30,793 bases of DNA from a virus. The translations under genes were made by a program, and so were the position numbers. Positions 22,886 through 30,196 of the stretch are shown here, piece by piece. Location: positions 1-30,793 of the IMG/VR virus record IMGVR_UViG_3300009374_000025; one strand, written 5' to 3'. Below the pieces are notes generated by a model. That model was not told the origin of the DNA, made no database searches, and saw only the letters and a list, made by a program, of their open reading frames with translations. Position 1 is the stretch's first letter. Each line of letters begins with the position of its first letter.

Positions 22886-24345
22886 TATAATAATCCTTCA
22901 ACAATGTTTTCTCTGAAGTCTGTCTCCGGGTTCCAGCGCCAGATAATTCCGCCATCATCGTATCCAACAGCTTCCATGCCTTTGGCCCAGTCAATACGGA
23001 AAGCGTTGTTGCCCTCTCCGTTCCAAAGCCGATGGACTGCTTCCCGGAGTTTGTCTGAAAGGAAACCGCCCATTTTGTTTACATAATTTTCAAAATCCTT
23101 CCATCGGACCATTCCGTCAGCTTCTGTGAATCTAATTTTGTCGTCAATGGTATTACCTATATTAAGTTTTCCGACAATATAGGATTGTTGTTTGATATAT
23201 AAGATTGCTCCAATCGCGCAACCCCAATTGAAACCGGCGTTCTCAAAAGCGTTTCCGACTTCACAACATATTGGATCGTCATTTTCCGGGACGTTTCCGA
23301 GATCGAACGTGGAACAGCTGAATCCTTTTGCCCGGAACAACTTCATGAATTTGCTCAATAGCAGAGATCCGATTGGCTGGCTGTCCGTAGTCAATAGGAA
23401 CATTCTCTCAAAGTCGTACTCTCGTTCATAGAAATTTCGGCGGATACCGGGATTGTTGGCGCTGTATGAATAAGTATCAAACGTGATATGGCGACACCCG
23501 GTGGCCCATACGTCTTCGATATATCCTTGAACCATTGCCTCATCATCGTTGATAAATACCATGTACGGTTCGATTCGAGCCACGACTCTCACACCGGCGT
23601 CCGAAAGCATTTTCATTGTCTTCAAGCGTTCTTTGTAAGTGGGGGCGGCTGGTTCCAGATCCTTCAGGATCTTATCGTCTGATGAAATCAGCGTCATGTG
23701 AACTGCCGCCCCACCAGAATTGTTCGCCAACGCCTGAACATAGTCTCCACGACCTACAAGGGCAGATTTGGTATTGATCATTACTGGATAACCAGCTTCA
23801 GCGAGGTATTTCAAGAGGTACAGGCTGATTTCCTTCTTCCCTTCTATGGGCAGAAAGTCTTCGAACCGGATACCGAAACGCAACGGGATACCCATTGAGA
23901 TAGCCCGTTGCACTTCGTTCCCTTTTGGGGCGGCCCCCCAGTTCTTTAAAAGTACATCTAGTTCTTTGGCGTAATATATCGGGTTACAGTGGCGAAGACC
24001 CACGCTCTTGCTGTTATCGAAGAATGACGTGTATAAGGATGCACGAAAATTATCTGCGTAGCAGTATCTGCAGCCGAAGCCACATCTCAATCCGTCCCAA
24101 ACGTCGATGTTTAGCGGCATAGGACAGGCGGACGCTCGAAGACTCACTTCAGCAAAAGAGTTGATCTCCTCCGTATTCAATAATCGCTCGTGCTTCAGCC
24201 AATGTCTGTGTTCTATATTGAATTGGTGATAGTTGGATTTTCTGCCCTTTTCCCGGATTGCGCCTTTGCCAAAAACACCGGCTTCAAGTTGAGTCCTCCG
24301 GGGCACGAAGTTTTTGATCTGGCTTCTGAGTTCGTAATAATTCAT
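22885..24345 (-). CDS. Radical SAM enzyme, spore-photoproduct-lyase-like
   Basis: A 486-residue protein. The cluster motif CGFGCRYCYA gives C88, C92, C95 (CX3CX2C), which binds the 4Fe-4S cluster that cleaves S-adenosylmethionine. SPL-type features follow: VMINTKSALVGR (188-199), LISSDDKILKDLEPAAPTYKER (219-240) and AGVRVVARIEP (250-260), where the 'EP.AP...R' pattern is typical of the SPL-like family. C-terminal Cys C360, C361 and C376 might bind an extra cluster or metal. SPL works on thymine in DNA, so a DNA-base substrate is plausible here. The gene starts in an ATGA overlap with the small zinc-ribbon gene. A second SPL-like protein is encoded 1.6 kb upstream. Confidence 0.8.
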   Translation of the reverse strand: MNYYELRSQIKNFVPRRTQLEAGVFGKGAIREKGRKSNYHQFNIEHRHWLKHERLLNTEEINSFAEVSLRASACPMPLNIDVWDGLRCGFGCRYCYADNFRASLYTSFFDNSKSVGLRHCNPIYYAKELDVLLKNWGAAPKGNEVQRAISMGIPLRFGIRFEDFLPIEGKKEISLYLLKYLAEAGYPVMINTKSALVGRGDYVQALANNSGGAAVHMTLISSDDKILKDLEPAAPTYKERLKTMKMLSDAGVRVVARIEPYMVFINDDEAMVQGYIEDVWATGCRHITFDTYSYSANNPGIRRNFYEREYDFERMFLLTTDSQPIGSLLLSKFMKLFRAKGFSCSTFDLGNVPENDDPICCEVGNAFENAGFNWGCAIGAILYIKQQSYIVGKLNIGNTIDDKIRFTEADGMVRWKDFENYVNKMGGFLSDKLREAVHRLWNGEGNNAFRIDWAKGMEAVGYDDGGIIWRWNPETDFRENIVEGLL

Positions 24346-24557
24346 TGATTGCCTTTTTGGTGATTTCTAATAACTTCCAAAAGATCTATTCTTAACTTTT
24401 TTGCGCAACTTTCGTGACAACATAATTTGGCCATTTCGTTGGAATGTCCCCATCCTTCTTCGTCTCGGTTTCTCCCTTCGCAATGAATATTTATATATTC
24501 AGGATTTAATGGATCTTCGATTTCTTGTTGACAAATATCACAAAACCATTTGATCAT
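24342..24557 (-). CDS. Small zinc-ribbon-like protein
   Basis: A 71-residue protein starting MIKWFCDICQQEIED, overlapping the preceding stop by ATGA. CDIC and CCHESC plus one more Cys and two His (NIHC, GHSNE) suggest a zinc site. Longer open frame upstream is inside the previous gene and was not used. It ends in an ATGA overlap with the second radical SAM gene, so they should be made together. It may be a small accessory or DNA-binding subunit of this enzyme group. Confidence 0.55.
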   Translation of the reverse strand: MIKWFCDICQQEIEDPLNPEYINIHCEGRNRDEEGWGHSNEMAKLCCHESCAKKLRIDLLEVIRNHQKGNQ

Positions 24558-25147
24558 TTTAGTATCTCCCGGACTTTTTCGATTGCGTTCAGTCCCTCTT
24601 GGACGATCTGCTCCCAGTCCTTCAGCTTGAATTCCTCGAATAACTGGCCTCTGATTCCACCATCTCCGTGATGGTCCGGGAATTCGCACAACATATAATT
24701 CCTACCACTGAAAAACCATTCGAATCCATATTCCAATATCCCTCTGGAAAAGGAGTAATGATACATGTATCCTTGTTTCTCCCGGTCCAGTATACCGATG
24801 AAATAGAATTCAGCTAATACGTGGGCCACAGCGGTCCGGGGCTGGCTTCCGCCCTTGATATCGAATACGGTTGTGGCTAAGGTTTCTTTGTGGATATAAT
24901 CGAAACAATCCCGCATTAGAAATTCAAACAGGTAATTGTCGATGGATGGATCATGGTACTTTTCGTACAAAAAGAGAAATGCCGCCCAGCGTACACCCAT
25001 TGAATCCGGGGAAAGTATCAGCCCATGATACCCTTCTTCCCAATCCCTAAGCCCAGATTCCGGGCCAACGGGTTTCCGGGCACGGTGGGTTTCCTTGCTC
25101 CACTGTCCGGGGCTGGGATATTTTTCACGGTCTTCTCTGTCGCTCAC
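24554..25147 (-). CDS. Unknown protein within the radical SAM / PLP group
   Basis: A 197-residue protein from a GTG at 25147 that forms a GTGA overlap with the stop of the PLP gene and has GGGAG 6 bases upstream. A TTG at 25168 is also in frame but has no good site. The middle (RWAAFLFLYEKYHDPSIDNY) is helical and aromatic. A later segment, SGRNYMLCEFPDHHGDGG, holds Cys, two His and two Asp that might bind a metal. I do not recognise a family. Its place between the PLP enzyme and the zinc-ribbon and radical SAM genes makes it a part of the putative pathway. Confidence 0.5.
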   Translation of the reverse strand: MSDREDREKYPSPGQWSKETHRARKPVGPESGLRDWEEGYHGLILSPDSMGVRWAAFLFLYEKYHDPSIDNYLFEFLMRDCFDYIHKETLATTVFDIKGGSQPRTAVAHVLAEFYFIGILDREKQGYMYHYSFSRGILEYGFEWFFSGRNYMLCEFPDHHGDGGIRGQLFEEFKLKDWEQIVQEGLNAIEKVREILK

Positions 25148-25977
25148 GCCATTCTCCCGATATTCCAAAACAAAATTGGTTTGTCCAGATATTGAATATT
25201 ATTACAAAGCCATTCCCACGCTTTCAGATCGTAATACGGGTGACTGGGAAATGGGGAATGTATTCTTGCTGGTTCTGTGTATTCGTAACCAGAGTCATGG
25301 ACAGTGAGGTTTAGATAACGCCCTAAAAGCCCACCAAATTGAATGCCAGACTTTTCCTTGATGGATTTCGTCTTTTTGTATATGCTCCCGGTTCGGCCCA
25401 TAATTCCAAATATCATGGGCTTGGACATTCCTTTTAATAGCCCGGCACAAATTGTCCCGCTGCCAACGTTCACTACAACGGTGGTGTACTCCTTGTTATA
25501 TATTCGAGAGATCCGGGAAGTTGCCCGGATTGTTTCTTCAAGTGGCAATCCGAGTTCAAGCATATGAGCATCTTTGTATTTTTCATGAAGTTGACGGGCG
25601 GCAACGTAAAAATTAACCTTAGCCATCCCGGCTTTAATCGGAATTGTTTCTGCGCCATTGTCTAACCATTTGGCTCGGTGGAAGTCTAACAATTTGGGAT
25701 ATTTGTGTTTGTATATCGGATCAAATATCACCGCTCTCAATCCGATCTCTTTTGCTATCCAGCTAACCGCCCATCCAGCCATCGATACAGAGGTTTCAAC
25801 ATATCCTACGGTTTTAATCCCGTGGTTCTTTAGGGTTTCGAGATGCTTCAATACTCCCCTGACTTTGGAGAACGGAGGGCCGGGCGGTTGTACACATCCG
25901 TCTTCCCGTTTAACAAAAACTTCATGTCCATAAATTTTATATTTTTCAATCGGTGTATCGTCAATGATTTCTATCAA
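25144..25977 (-). CDS. Fold-type-II PLP-dependent enzyme (ACC-deaminase-like)
   Basis: A 277-residue protein. The start is TTG in a TTGA overlap with the radical SAM stop; GAAGGG lies upstream. The pattern matches 1-aminocyclopropane-1-carboxylate deaminase / D-cysteine desulfhydrase-type enzymes: EVFVKREDGC (19-28), then FSKVRG (36-41) in which K38 should be the PLP Schiff-base lysine, then ETSVSMAGWA (61-70) at the cofactor-contact loop and VGSGTICAGLLKG (171-183) as the phosphate-binding Gly loop. The usual GGNK before the lysine reads PPFSK. Family length is about 330, so this is a short version. A metabolic role or an amino-group reaction on a modified base are both possible; context favours the second. 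Confidence 0.75.
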   Translation of the reverse strand: MIEIIDDTPIEKYKIYGHEVFVKREDGCVQPPGPPFSKVRGVLKHLETLKNHGIKTVGYVETSVSMAGWAVSWIAKEIGLRAVIFDPIYKHKYPKLLDFHRAKWLDNGAETIPIKAGMAKVNFYVAARQLHEKYKDAHMLELGLPLEETIRATSRISRIYNKEYTTVVVNVGSGTICAGLLKGMSKPMIFGIMGRTGSIYKKTKSIKEKSGIQFGGLLGRYLNLTVHDSGYEYTEPARIHSPFPSHPYYDLKAWEWLCNNIQYLDKPILFWNIGRMA

Positions 25978-27050
25978 AACAACAACCCTTCTTTTTCTCC
26001 TACAATTAGCCCGGCGTCAGCCATTGTGTACATCTTTTTTGATTTCCCGGAAAGGATCTTCATGCCCTCATCCCGGTTGCCAATCCCGTCCCACGTTTTT
26101 TCGACGATTTCCCCAGCAGATTTGCCGCTCCTCACAAGTTCACGCCATGTGTGTGTATTATACGTGCTGGGGTTCATAACATCGATACCGCAGCACGTAT
26201 TGGAACGGTTGATCCAGGCCCGTCCGACGTTAACAAAATCCGGGCATCCAAGTACAATATTATATTTCAAAGCGATGTCGCATAATTTTCGTTGGATTGG
26301 CCGCCAACCCTGGTCCTGATTTTCCCTCCATATTGTTTCTATGTTTATGCCAATGGCGGCCAATCGTTTGAACACAAAATCGTTTGCATGGAGATTGTAC
26401 ACGTTGTAACTTTTGATCCCGGCTGATTTTAGCCGTTTGATTATATCTTCGAACTGTTTGATTGTATGATATCCGGGAATGAACGGTTCACCATTAACAC
26501 CAACTTGAAGCCCGTATTTTTTTGATTTCATAAGGATCTTCATGTGCTCAAATCGATCCGGGATTGGGGTGGTGCGTTTCCTTTCTAATATTTCCCAGTC
26601 AGACTCGGCACCAGGGCTAATAGTCGGCAGGATTATGGCCGGATTGGCCGTATTACACAGTTGATCTTCATACTCCATAAGAAGATGTGTACACTGAGTT
26701 TGGATAACGTAATTCCAGCGCAGATCAATTAAAACGTCGATCATCCGTTTGGTAGTTCGATATTTTAATTCAGCCGGTTGGAAAGGATCGTTTTTGTCGC
26801 CAAGGCGGATTGTCTTTTTTTGTTTGATGGCGTATGCAATGGAGGATTTGGGCTGAGGATTTTTTAGCCCGTTAGTCAGCTTGCGGCGAAGATCTTCCGG
26901 GTCGTTTGGGGCAAAGTCCCGTTTCCAGACGTAATTGAGACGCCTACAATAGCAGTGCCAGCAATCGATCTGGCAATCATTGTAGGCGTCCAGGGAAAAG
27001 GAAAGGGGACAGTATAGACTGTCCCCACGTATGTGTAGCCCGTGAGACAT
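25974..27050 (-). CDS. Radical SAM enzyme, SPL-like, upstream member
   Basis: A 358-residue protein. CQIDCWHCYC gives C26, C30, C33 (CX3CX2C). Next, IRLGDKNDPFQPAELKYR (81-98) and VIQTQCTHLL (115-124) fit the SPL-like pattern (GD..DPFQPAE, then a 'TKS'-like strand). Later strands include GLQVGVNGEPFIPG. C269, C286 and C287 near the end may bind an auxiliary cluster or metal, as in the other SPL-like protein. It starts after a short gap from the 176-residue gene, with only a weak ribosome binding site (ACGGGC). The downstream PLP gene overlaps it by 4 bases, so the two are probably made together. Confidence 0.8.
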   Translation of the reverse strand: MSHGLHIRGDSLYCPLSFSLDAYNDCQIDCWHCYCRRLNYVWKRDFAPNDPEDLRRKLTNGLKNPQPKSSIAYAIKQKKTIRLGDKNDPFQPAELKYRTTKRMIDVLIDLRWNYVIQTQCTHLLMEYEDQLCNTANPAIILPTISPGAESDWEILERKRTTPIPDRFEHMKILMKSKKYGLQVGVNGEPFIPGYHTIKQFEDIIKRLKSAGIKSYNVYNLHANDFVFKRLAAIGINIETIWRENQDQGWRPIQRKLCDIALKYNIVLGCPDFVNVGRAWINRSNTCCGIDVMNPSTYNTHTWRELVRSGKSAGEIVEKTWDGIGNRDEGMKILSGKSKKMYTMADAGLIVGEKEGLLF

Positions 27051-27059
27051 TTAGCCCGT

Positions 27060-27590
27060 CTAAATGCTCAGCTGGCCATCGTTATCGGTTAATAGTCCAC
27101 AGGCATCCAGGGAATTGACAACCATGTTCGTGGCCCACTTGGATTCCTTTGGGTTAGACTTGCCGCCCTTGTCAGCAAAAACAGCGTCCGCTTCACCTTC
27201 CAGTTCGGACTTTGTGATGCCCTTTTTGCCGGCTTTCTGAAGTACCTGACCCACAGCCATAATCCGGGTGAACCGGGGTGCTGCGGGATCTTTTTTCTTT
27301 GCCGGGGGCTTGCTGCTGTTGCCGCCCTTCTTGTTAGAAGATCCGCTTTTGCCCGGATCGGCAGCAGGTTTCTCCGGGAGTTTGATGCCAATGGCGGTCA
27401 GGGCTTCAACGGCGTCCTTGGAAACCTTGTCGTTGAGCGTGAGTTCCACAGCAGCTTCCACGAGATCCTTTTCCAACTCCGCTTTTGTGATTTTGCGCCC
27501 GGTGGGAATGGGTGGCTCAAGTTTCATGATCTTGTTAAACTCGGCTGCGACGTTTTCCAGAACTTTCTTTGTAACATCATCCTTTTTCAT
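27060..27590 (-). CDS. Two-module protein with winged-helix-like C-terminus
   Basis: A 176-residue protein with GGAG 6 bases upstream. The first 75 residues are helical. A flexible Pro/Lys/Gly/Ser linker (about 76-103) leads to a C-terminal module: RFTRIMAVGQVLQKAGKKGI, then KSELEGEADAVF and SLDACGLL near the end, the usual three-helix and wing layout of a winged helix. It resembles phage proteins with repeated winged modules of unknown role. It is the first gene after the helicase and a 100-base gap, so it may head its own transcript. A DNA-binding regulator is a fair guess. Confidence 0.55.
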   Translation of the reverse strand: MKKDDVTKKVLENVAAEFNKIMKLEPPIPTGRKITKAELEKDLVEAAVELTLNDKVSKDAVEALTAIGIKLPEKPAADPGKSGSSNKKGGNSSKPPAKKKDPAAPRFTRIMAVGQVLQKAGKKGITKSELEGEADAVFADKGGKSNPKESKWATNMVVNSLDACGLLTDNDGQLSI

Positions 27591-27647
27591 TTTGTTCTCC
27601 TTTGGTTAGTGATTAATATTTGATATTGGAATTATATCCTCTGTATG

Positions 27648-27674
27648 ATTATAAGATTCAAACCAATTTATCAA
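27648..27674 (-). promoter_or_regulatory. Candidate sigma70-type promoter in the 99-base gap after the helicase
   Basis: On the minus strand, TATAAT (plus 27648-27653) is preceded by TTGATA (plus 27669-27674) with a 15-base spacer, shorter than the optimal 17. The region 27591-27689 is the only gap near 100 bases in the minus block, and it is AT-rich. It would drive the 176-residue gene and the radical SAM/PLP group. No hairpin terminator was seen for the helicase gene. Confidence 0.35.
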
Positions 27675-27689
27675 AACTTTTTCTCATAA

Positions 27690-29219
27690 TCACATTATAC
27701 ACGAATCCAGATATGGGCGTCCGATTTTAAGTTGATGGAGCACTTTAACTTTATCAATTAAGGAATAGTCATCATCACGGGCTTTCAGTACGCCACACCT
27801 GTACAGCCCGTCCCGTTTGTCCTCCGGGGTTTGATTGATAGCGAATCCACCGTCAATCTCTCCCAGCTTGCGAATATCTTCTGCCCAATCGCCCTGCTTG
27901 ATATCTTTTCCGGTTCGGGCCGTGTTCGACTGACTGGCTGTAACTACAAGTGCGTGCTTCTCCTGAGCAATAGCTTTATGGCCCATCCATACTTCGTTGA
28001 TCCCGTGCCGGTATTCATTGCTGTATCGTTCTGATTTGAATTTGTCCGCCATATCCGTAACAATTACGTCCGGGACAAAATTATCATAATACTCCAGATT
28101 GCTAAGGTAGGTTTTGAAAGCTGGAATTGTTATTGTGTCGGATGGTTCGGCCACCAATCGAAAGCGATCCGGGCGAATCAACCCGGACCTTTCTAATTCA
28201 TTCAATTTCTTCACAACGGCCTGTGTGTCCATCGGGTTTGGCCGGTCTGCTATTTTGAACCACGTGGAAGGGACAAACGATCTTGTCCCGCGACATTCAG
28301 AACAAAGCCGGTATCCGGTCGGTGTATCTCTAATGTCCGGTTTCTCTCCATCATCATTTACCAATCTGACTTTCCCAGCCCTATTAGTTTGGGCGCATTC
28401 CCCTGTTTGATTATGCTCGCAATCGAACACTGGTATTGGAATGCGCCCAGCCCACCTTTTCGAAGGCAATCCGGTTAACCATTTTATGATACGCAAGATC
28501 ATCTGGCGCTCGCTCATCTCCAGACTGAGAAAAAGGACTTTGTGCCCAGTCATTAGCGCCCGGAGAGCTATCAACATCAGCCACCACGACTTCCCCACGC
28601 CCTGAGACGCTACAACAGCGAACAGCTGCCCTCGTTCGAAGTGACCAATGGACGTTCCCAAGTTTCCGTATAAACGGAACAGCCGGTCACCAGAGTCTTC
28701 GTCTAATGCCGAGATGATTTTCTGGCGGTTGAAGAATGGGTCAATGCCTTTTGTTTCTATCCGGGCAACCCGTTGGAAGTTTCCAATCAGTGCTTCTCCG
28801 TCCTCCGTCCGTCCTCCGGTGATACATTGCGAAAGTTCCATCCGCATGTTTTCCAGAGACGCCAGCCTGAAATACTTTTCGGTTTTATCGGCTTCATATT
28901 GGGCGTTGAACTTGCTGGCCTGTTCGTGCTCGGAGGAAATCCCAGCTAAAAATTCCTCTATCAGTTCCGCAGTATCCGGGGCCATACCGTTGAGCTTTTG
29001 TTCTTGGAAGATCTCCTGAATGTTCGCTTTTGGGGCGGTCTTGTAATGAGTGTAAAATTCCATGCACCATTCGGCAACGATCCGGGCGAAATCCGCACGC
29101 AAACATTCAGGCTTGTATAAGGACTGTACTGAGCGGATGAAGTCGTCAGATACGATCAATCCGGTTACAATCTGGCGCTCTATTCGAGCATCTACGGGCT
29201 TTCGTCTAATGATGGTCAT
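27690..29219 (-). CDS. dnaB: DnaB-type replicative helicase
   Basis: A 509-residue protein. The N-terminal domain (1 to about 155) is helical, as in DnaB. The motor domain has Walker A SQGVGKS (205-211), LFLSLEMS (229-236) with the conserved Glu, Walker B VIVTDMADKF (385-394), and VVTASQSNTARTGK, the equivalent of the DnaB 'SQLNR' motif. Between Walker A and B is an insert of about 60 residues with C267, H269, C275 and CSEC (C306, C309), which looks like a zinc knuckle. It should unwind DNA ahead of Pol III. It overlaps the methyltransferase stop by ATGA. A primase was not found in the window. Confidence 0.88.
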   Translation of the reverse strand: MTIIRRKPVDARIERQIVTGLIVSDDFIRSVQSLYKPECLRADFARIVAEWCMEFYTHYKTAPKANIQEIFQEQKLNGMAPDTAELIEEFLAGISSEHEQASKFNAQYEADKTEKYFRLASLENMRMELSQCITGGRTEDGEALIGNFQRVARIETKGIDPFFNRQKIISALDEDSGDRLFRLYGNLGTSIGHFERGQLFAVVASQGVGKSWWLMLIALRALMTGHKVLFLSLEMSERQMILRIIKWLTGLPSKRWAGRIPIPVFDCEHNQTGECAQTNRAGKVRLVNDDGEKPDIRDTPTGYRLCSECRGTRSFVPSTWFKIADRPNPMDTQAVVKKLNELERSGLIRPDRFRLVAEPSDTITIPAFKTYLSNLEYYDNFVPDVIVTDMADKFKSERYSNEYRHGINEVWMGHKAIAQEKHALVVTASQSNTARTGKDIKQGDWAEDIRKLGEIDGGFAINQTPEDKRDGLYRCGVLKARDDDYSLIDKVKVLHQLKIGRPYLDSCIM

Positions 29220-30196
29220 GCGATAGGTTTTTTAAACACTTCAAGGTATTCGTGATTGCGGATTAACAAGTGATTTCCTTTTTCAAAATTTCCCACACGA
29301 CGTAATGCGCCTGTGGTATTTTTATTCCAATTTAATATAACTTCTTCTTTATGAAAAAAGCCACATTCTTTATGAATACGAGATATGTCATTTGGAATAT
29401 GTAGTAGTTCTCCTCTTTTATCCCGGTGAAGCCCAATAACCCAACAAGCAATCGATCCGGGTTTTAATATTTGAAAAGTTTTTGCTATAACTTTTTTCAT
29501 TCCTTTCAAAAAATCATCGTATGTTTCAGCGCATGACAAATCCGCTATTCCGCCTTCATATGTTTCCATGTTATAATAAGGCGGGCAAGTGATTAGAAAA
29601 TCCGCACTTTCAGAATTGATTTTTATCGTTTGGCTATCTCCGTGAATTATTTTGGCTATTACGTTATTGTTTTTCAACCTTATATTTATTGCTTCAACTT
29701 CTTCAATGCGACATTCTATGCCTGTATATTTTAATCCTTTTTTTACAGCAACAATTGCTCTTGTTCCGCCACCAGCAAACGGATCATAAACAATCCCAGA
29801 TTTAGGCCCAAATAAATTAAATATCCACATGGCGACAACAGGGTTAAATATAGATTCGGAAATTCTGCCACCACAAGTTGATTGGCCAATTTCTTTTCTG
29901 TTATCAAAACAACCTTTTCTTTCTGATTGTTTTGTTTGGTATCCCAAATTACCACTGTTCAGCCGGGCTGAACATCCGTCGCCTACAGCTTGTTTTAATC
30001 CTTTCAAAATAGGATCTGAAAAATCGCAATTCCAAACTGTAACCGGCCAAACTCCATATTTGTCCAATGCCGTTTTAAATATATCCGGGGCCACGCCTAA
30101 ATTTCCATCGTTGGTCGAAAGCTGGTGACGCCATCCAGCTTTCGACCTTTCACGCCCTTTTTCGCTTGGAAAACTTCCTCTCCCACCTTTTCTCAT
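29216..30196 (-). CDS. DNA methyltransferase (N6-adenine or N4-cytosine type)
   Basis: A 326-residue protein. Motif order is DPFAGGGT (138-145, the SAM-binding loop), the acidic turn GIECRIEE (about 159-166), GDSQTI (186-191) and the catalytic TCPPYY (203-208). The last is a DPPY-type motif with Cys in place of Asp, Asn or Ser. This layout is the D12/beta-type amino methyltransferase. No restriction enzyme gene is beside it, so it is probably an orphan phage methyltransferase used for anti-restriction or regulation. Target sequence unknown. The start is an ATGA overlap with the upstream gene; the first 100 residues before motif I are unusual and may hold a specificity region. Confidence 0.85.
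   Translation of the reverse strand: MRKGGRGSFPSEKGRERSKAGWRHQLSTNDGNLGVAPDIFKTALDKYGVWPVTVWNCDFSDPILKGLKQAVGDGCSARLNSGNLGYQTKQSERKGCFDNRKEIGQSTCGGRISESIFNPVVAMWIFNLFGPKSGIVYDPFAGGGTRAIVAVKKGLKYTGIECRIEEVEAINIRLKNNNVIAKIIHGDSQTIKINSESADFLITCPPYYNMETYEGGIADLSCAETYDDFLKGMKKVIAKTFQILKPGSIACWVIGLHRDKRGELLHIPNDISRIHKECGFFHKEEVILNWNKNTTGALRRVGNFEKGNHLLIRNHEYLEVFKKPIA

Noticed and set aside
24558-24689. Longer N-terminus for the zinc-ribbon gene
   Set aside because: The extra part lies inside the preceding gene in another frame; the ATGA junction at 24554-24557 gives a better start.
25144-25977. Simple host-type ACC deaminase carried as a metabolic gene
   Set aside because: Possible but not favoured: the protein is short, the lysine-loop sequence is altered, and it is coupled to radical SAM and unknown genes in a replication operon.
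25843-26319. 158-codon plus-strand frame over the radical SAM / PLP junction
   Set aside because: Antisense to two recognised enzyme genes with coupled ends; protein is low in recognisable features.
22885-27050. Spore photoproduct repair by the SPL-like proteins
   Set aside because: Nothing else in the window indicates a spore-forming host, and two diverged SPL-like proteins with PLP and DUF1643 neighbours fit base chemistry better; not excluded.
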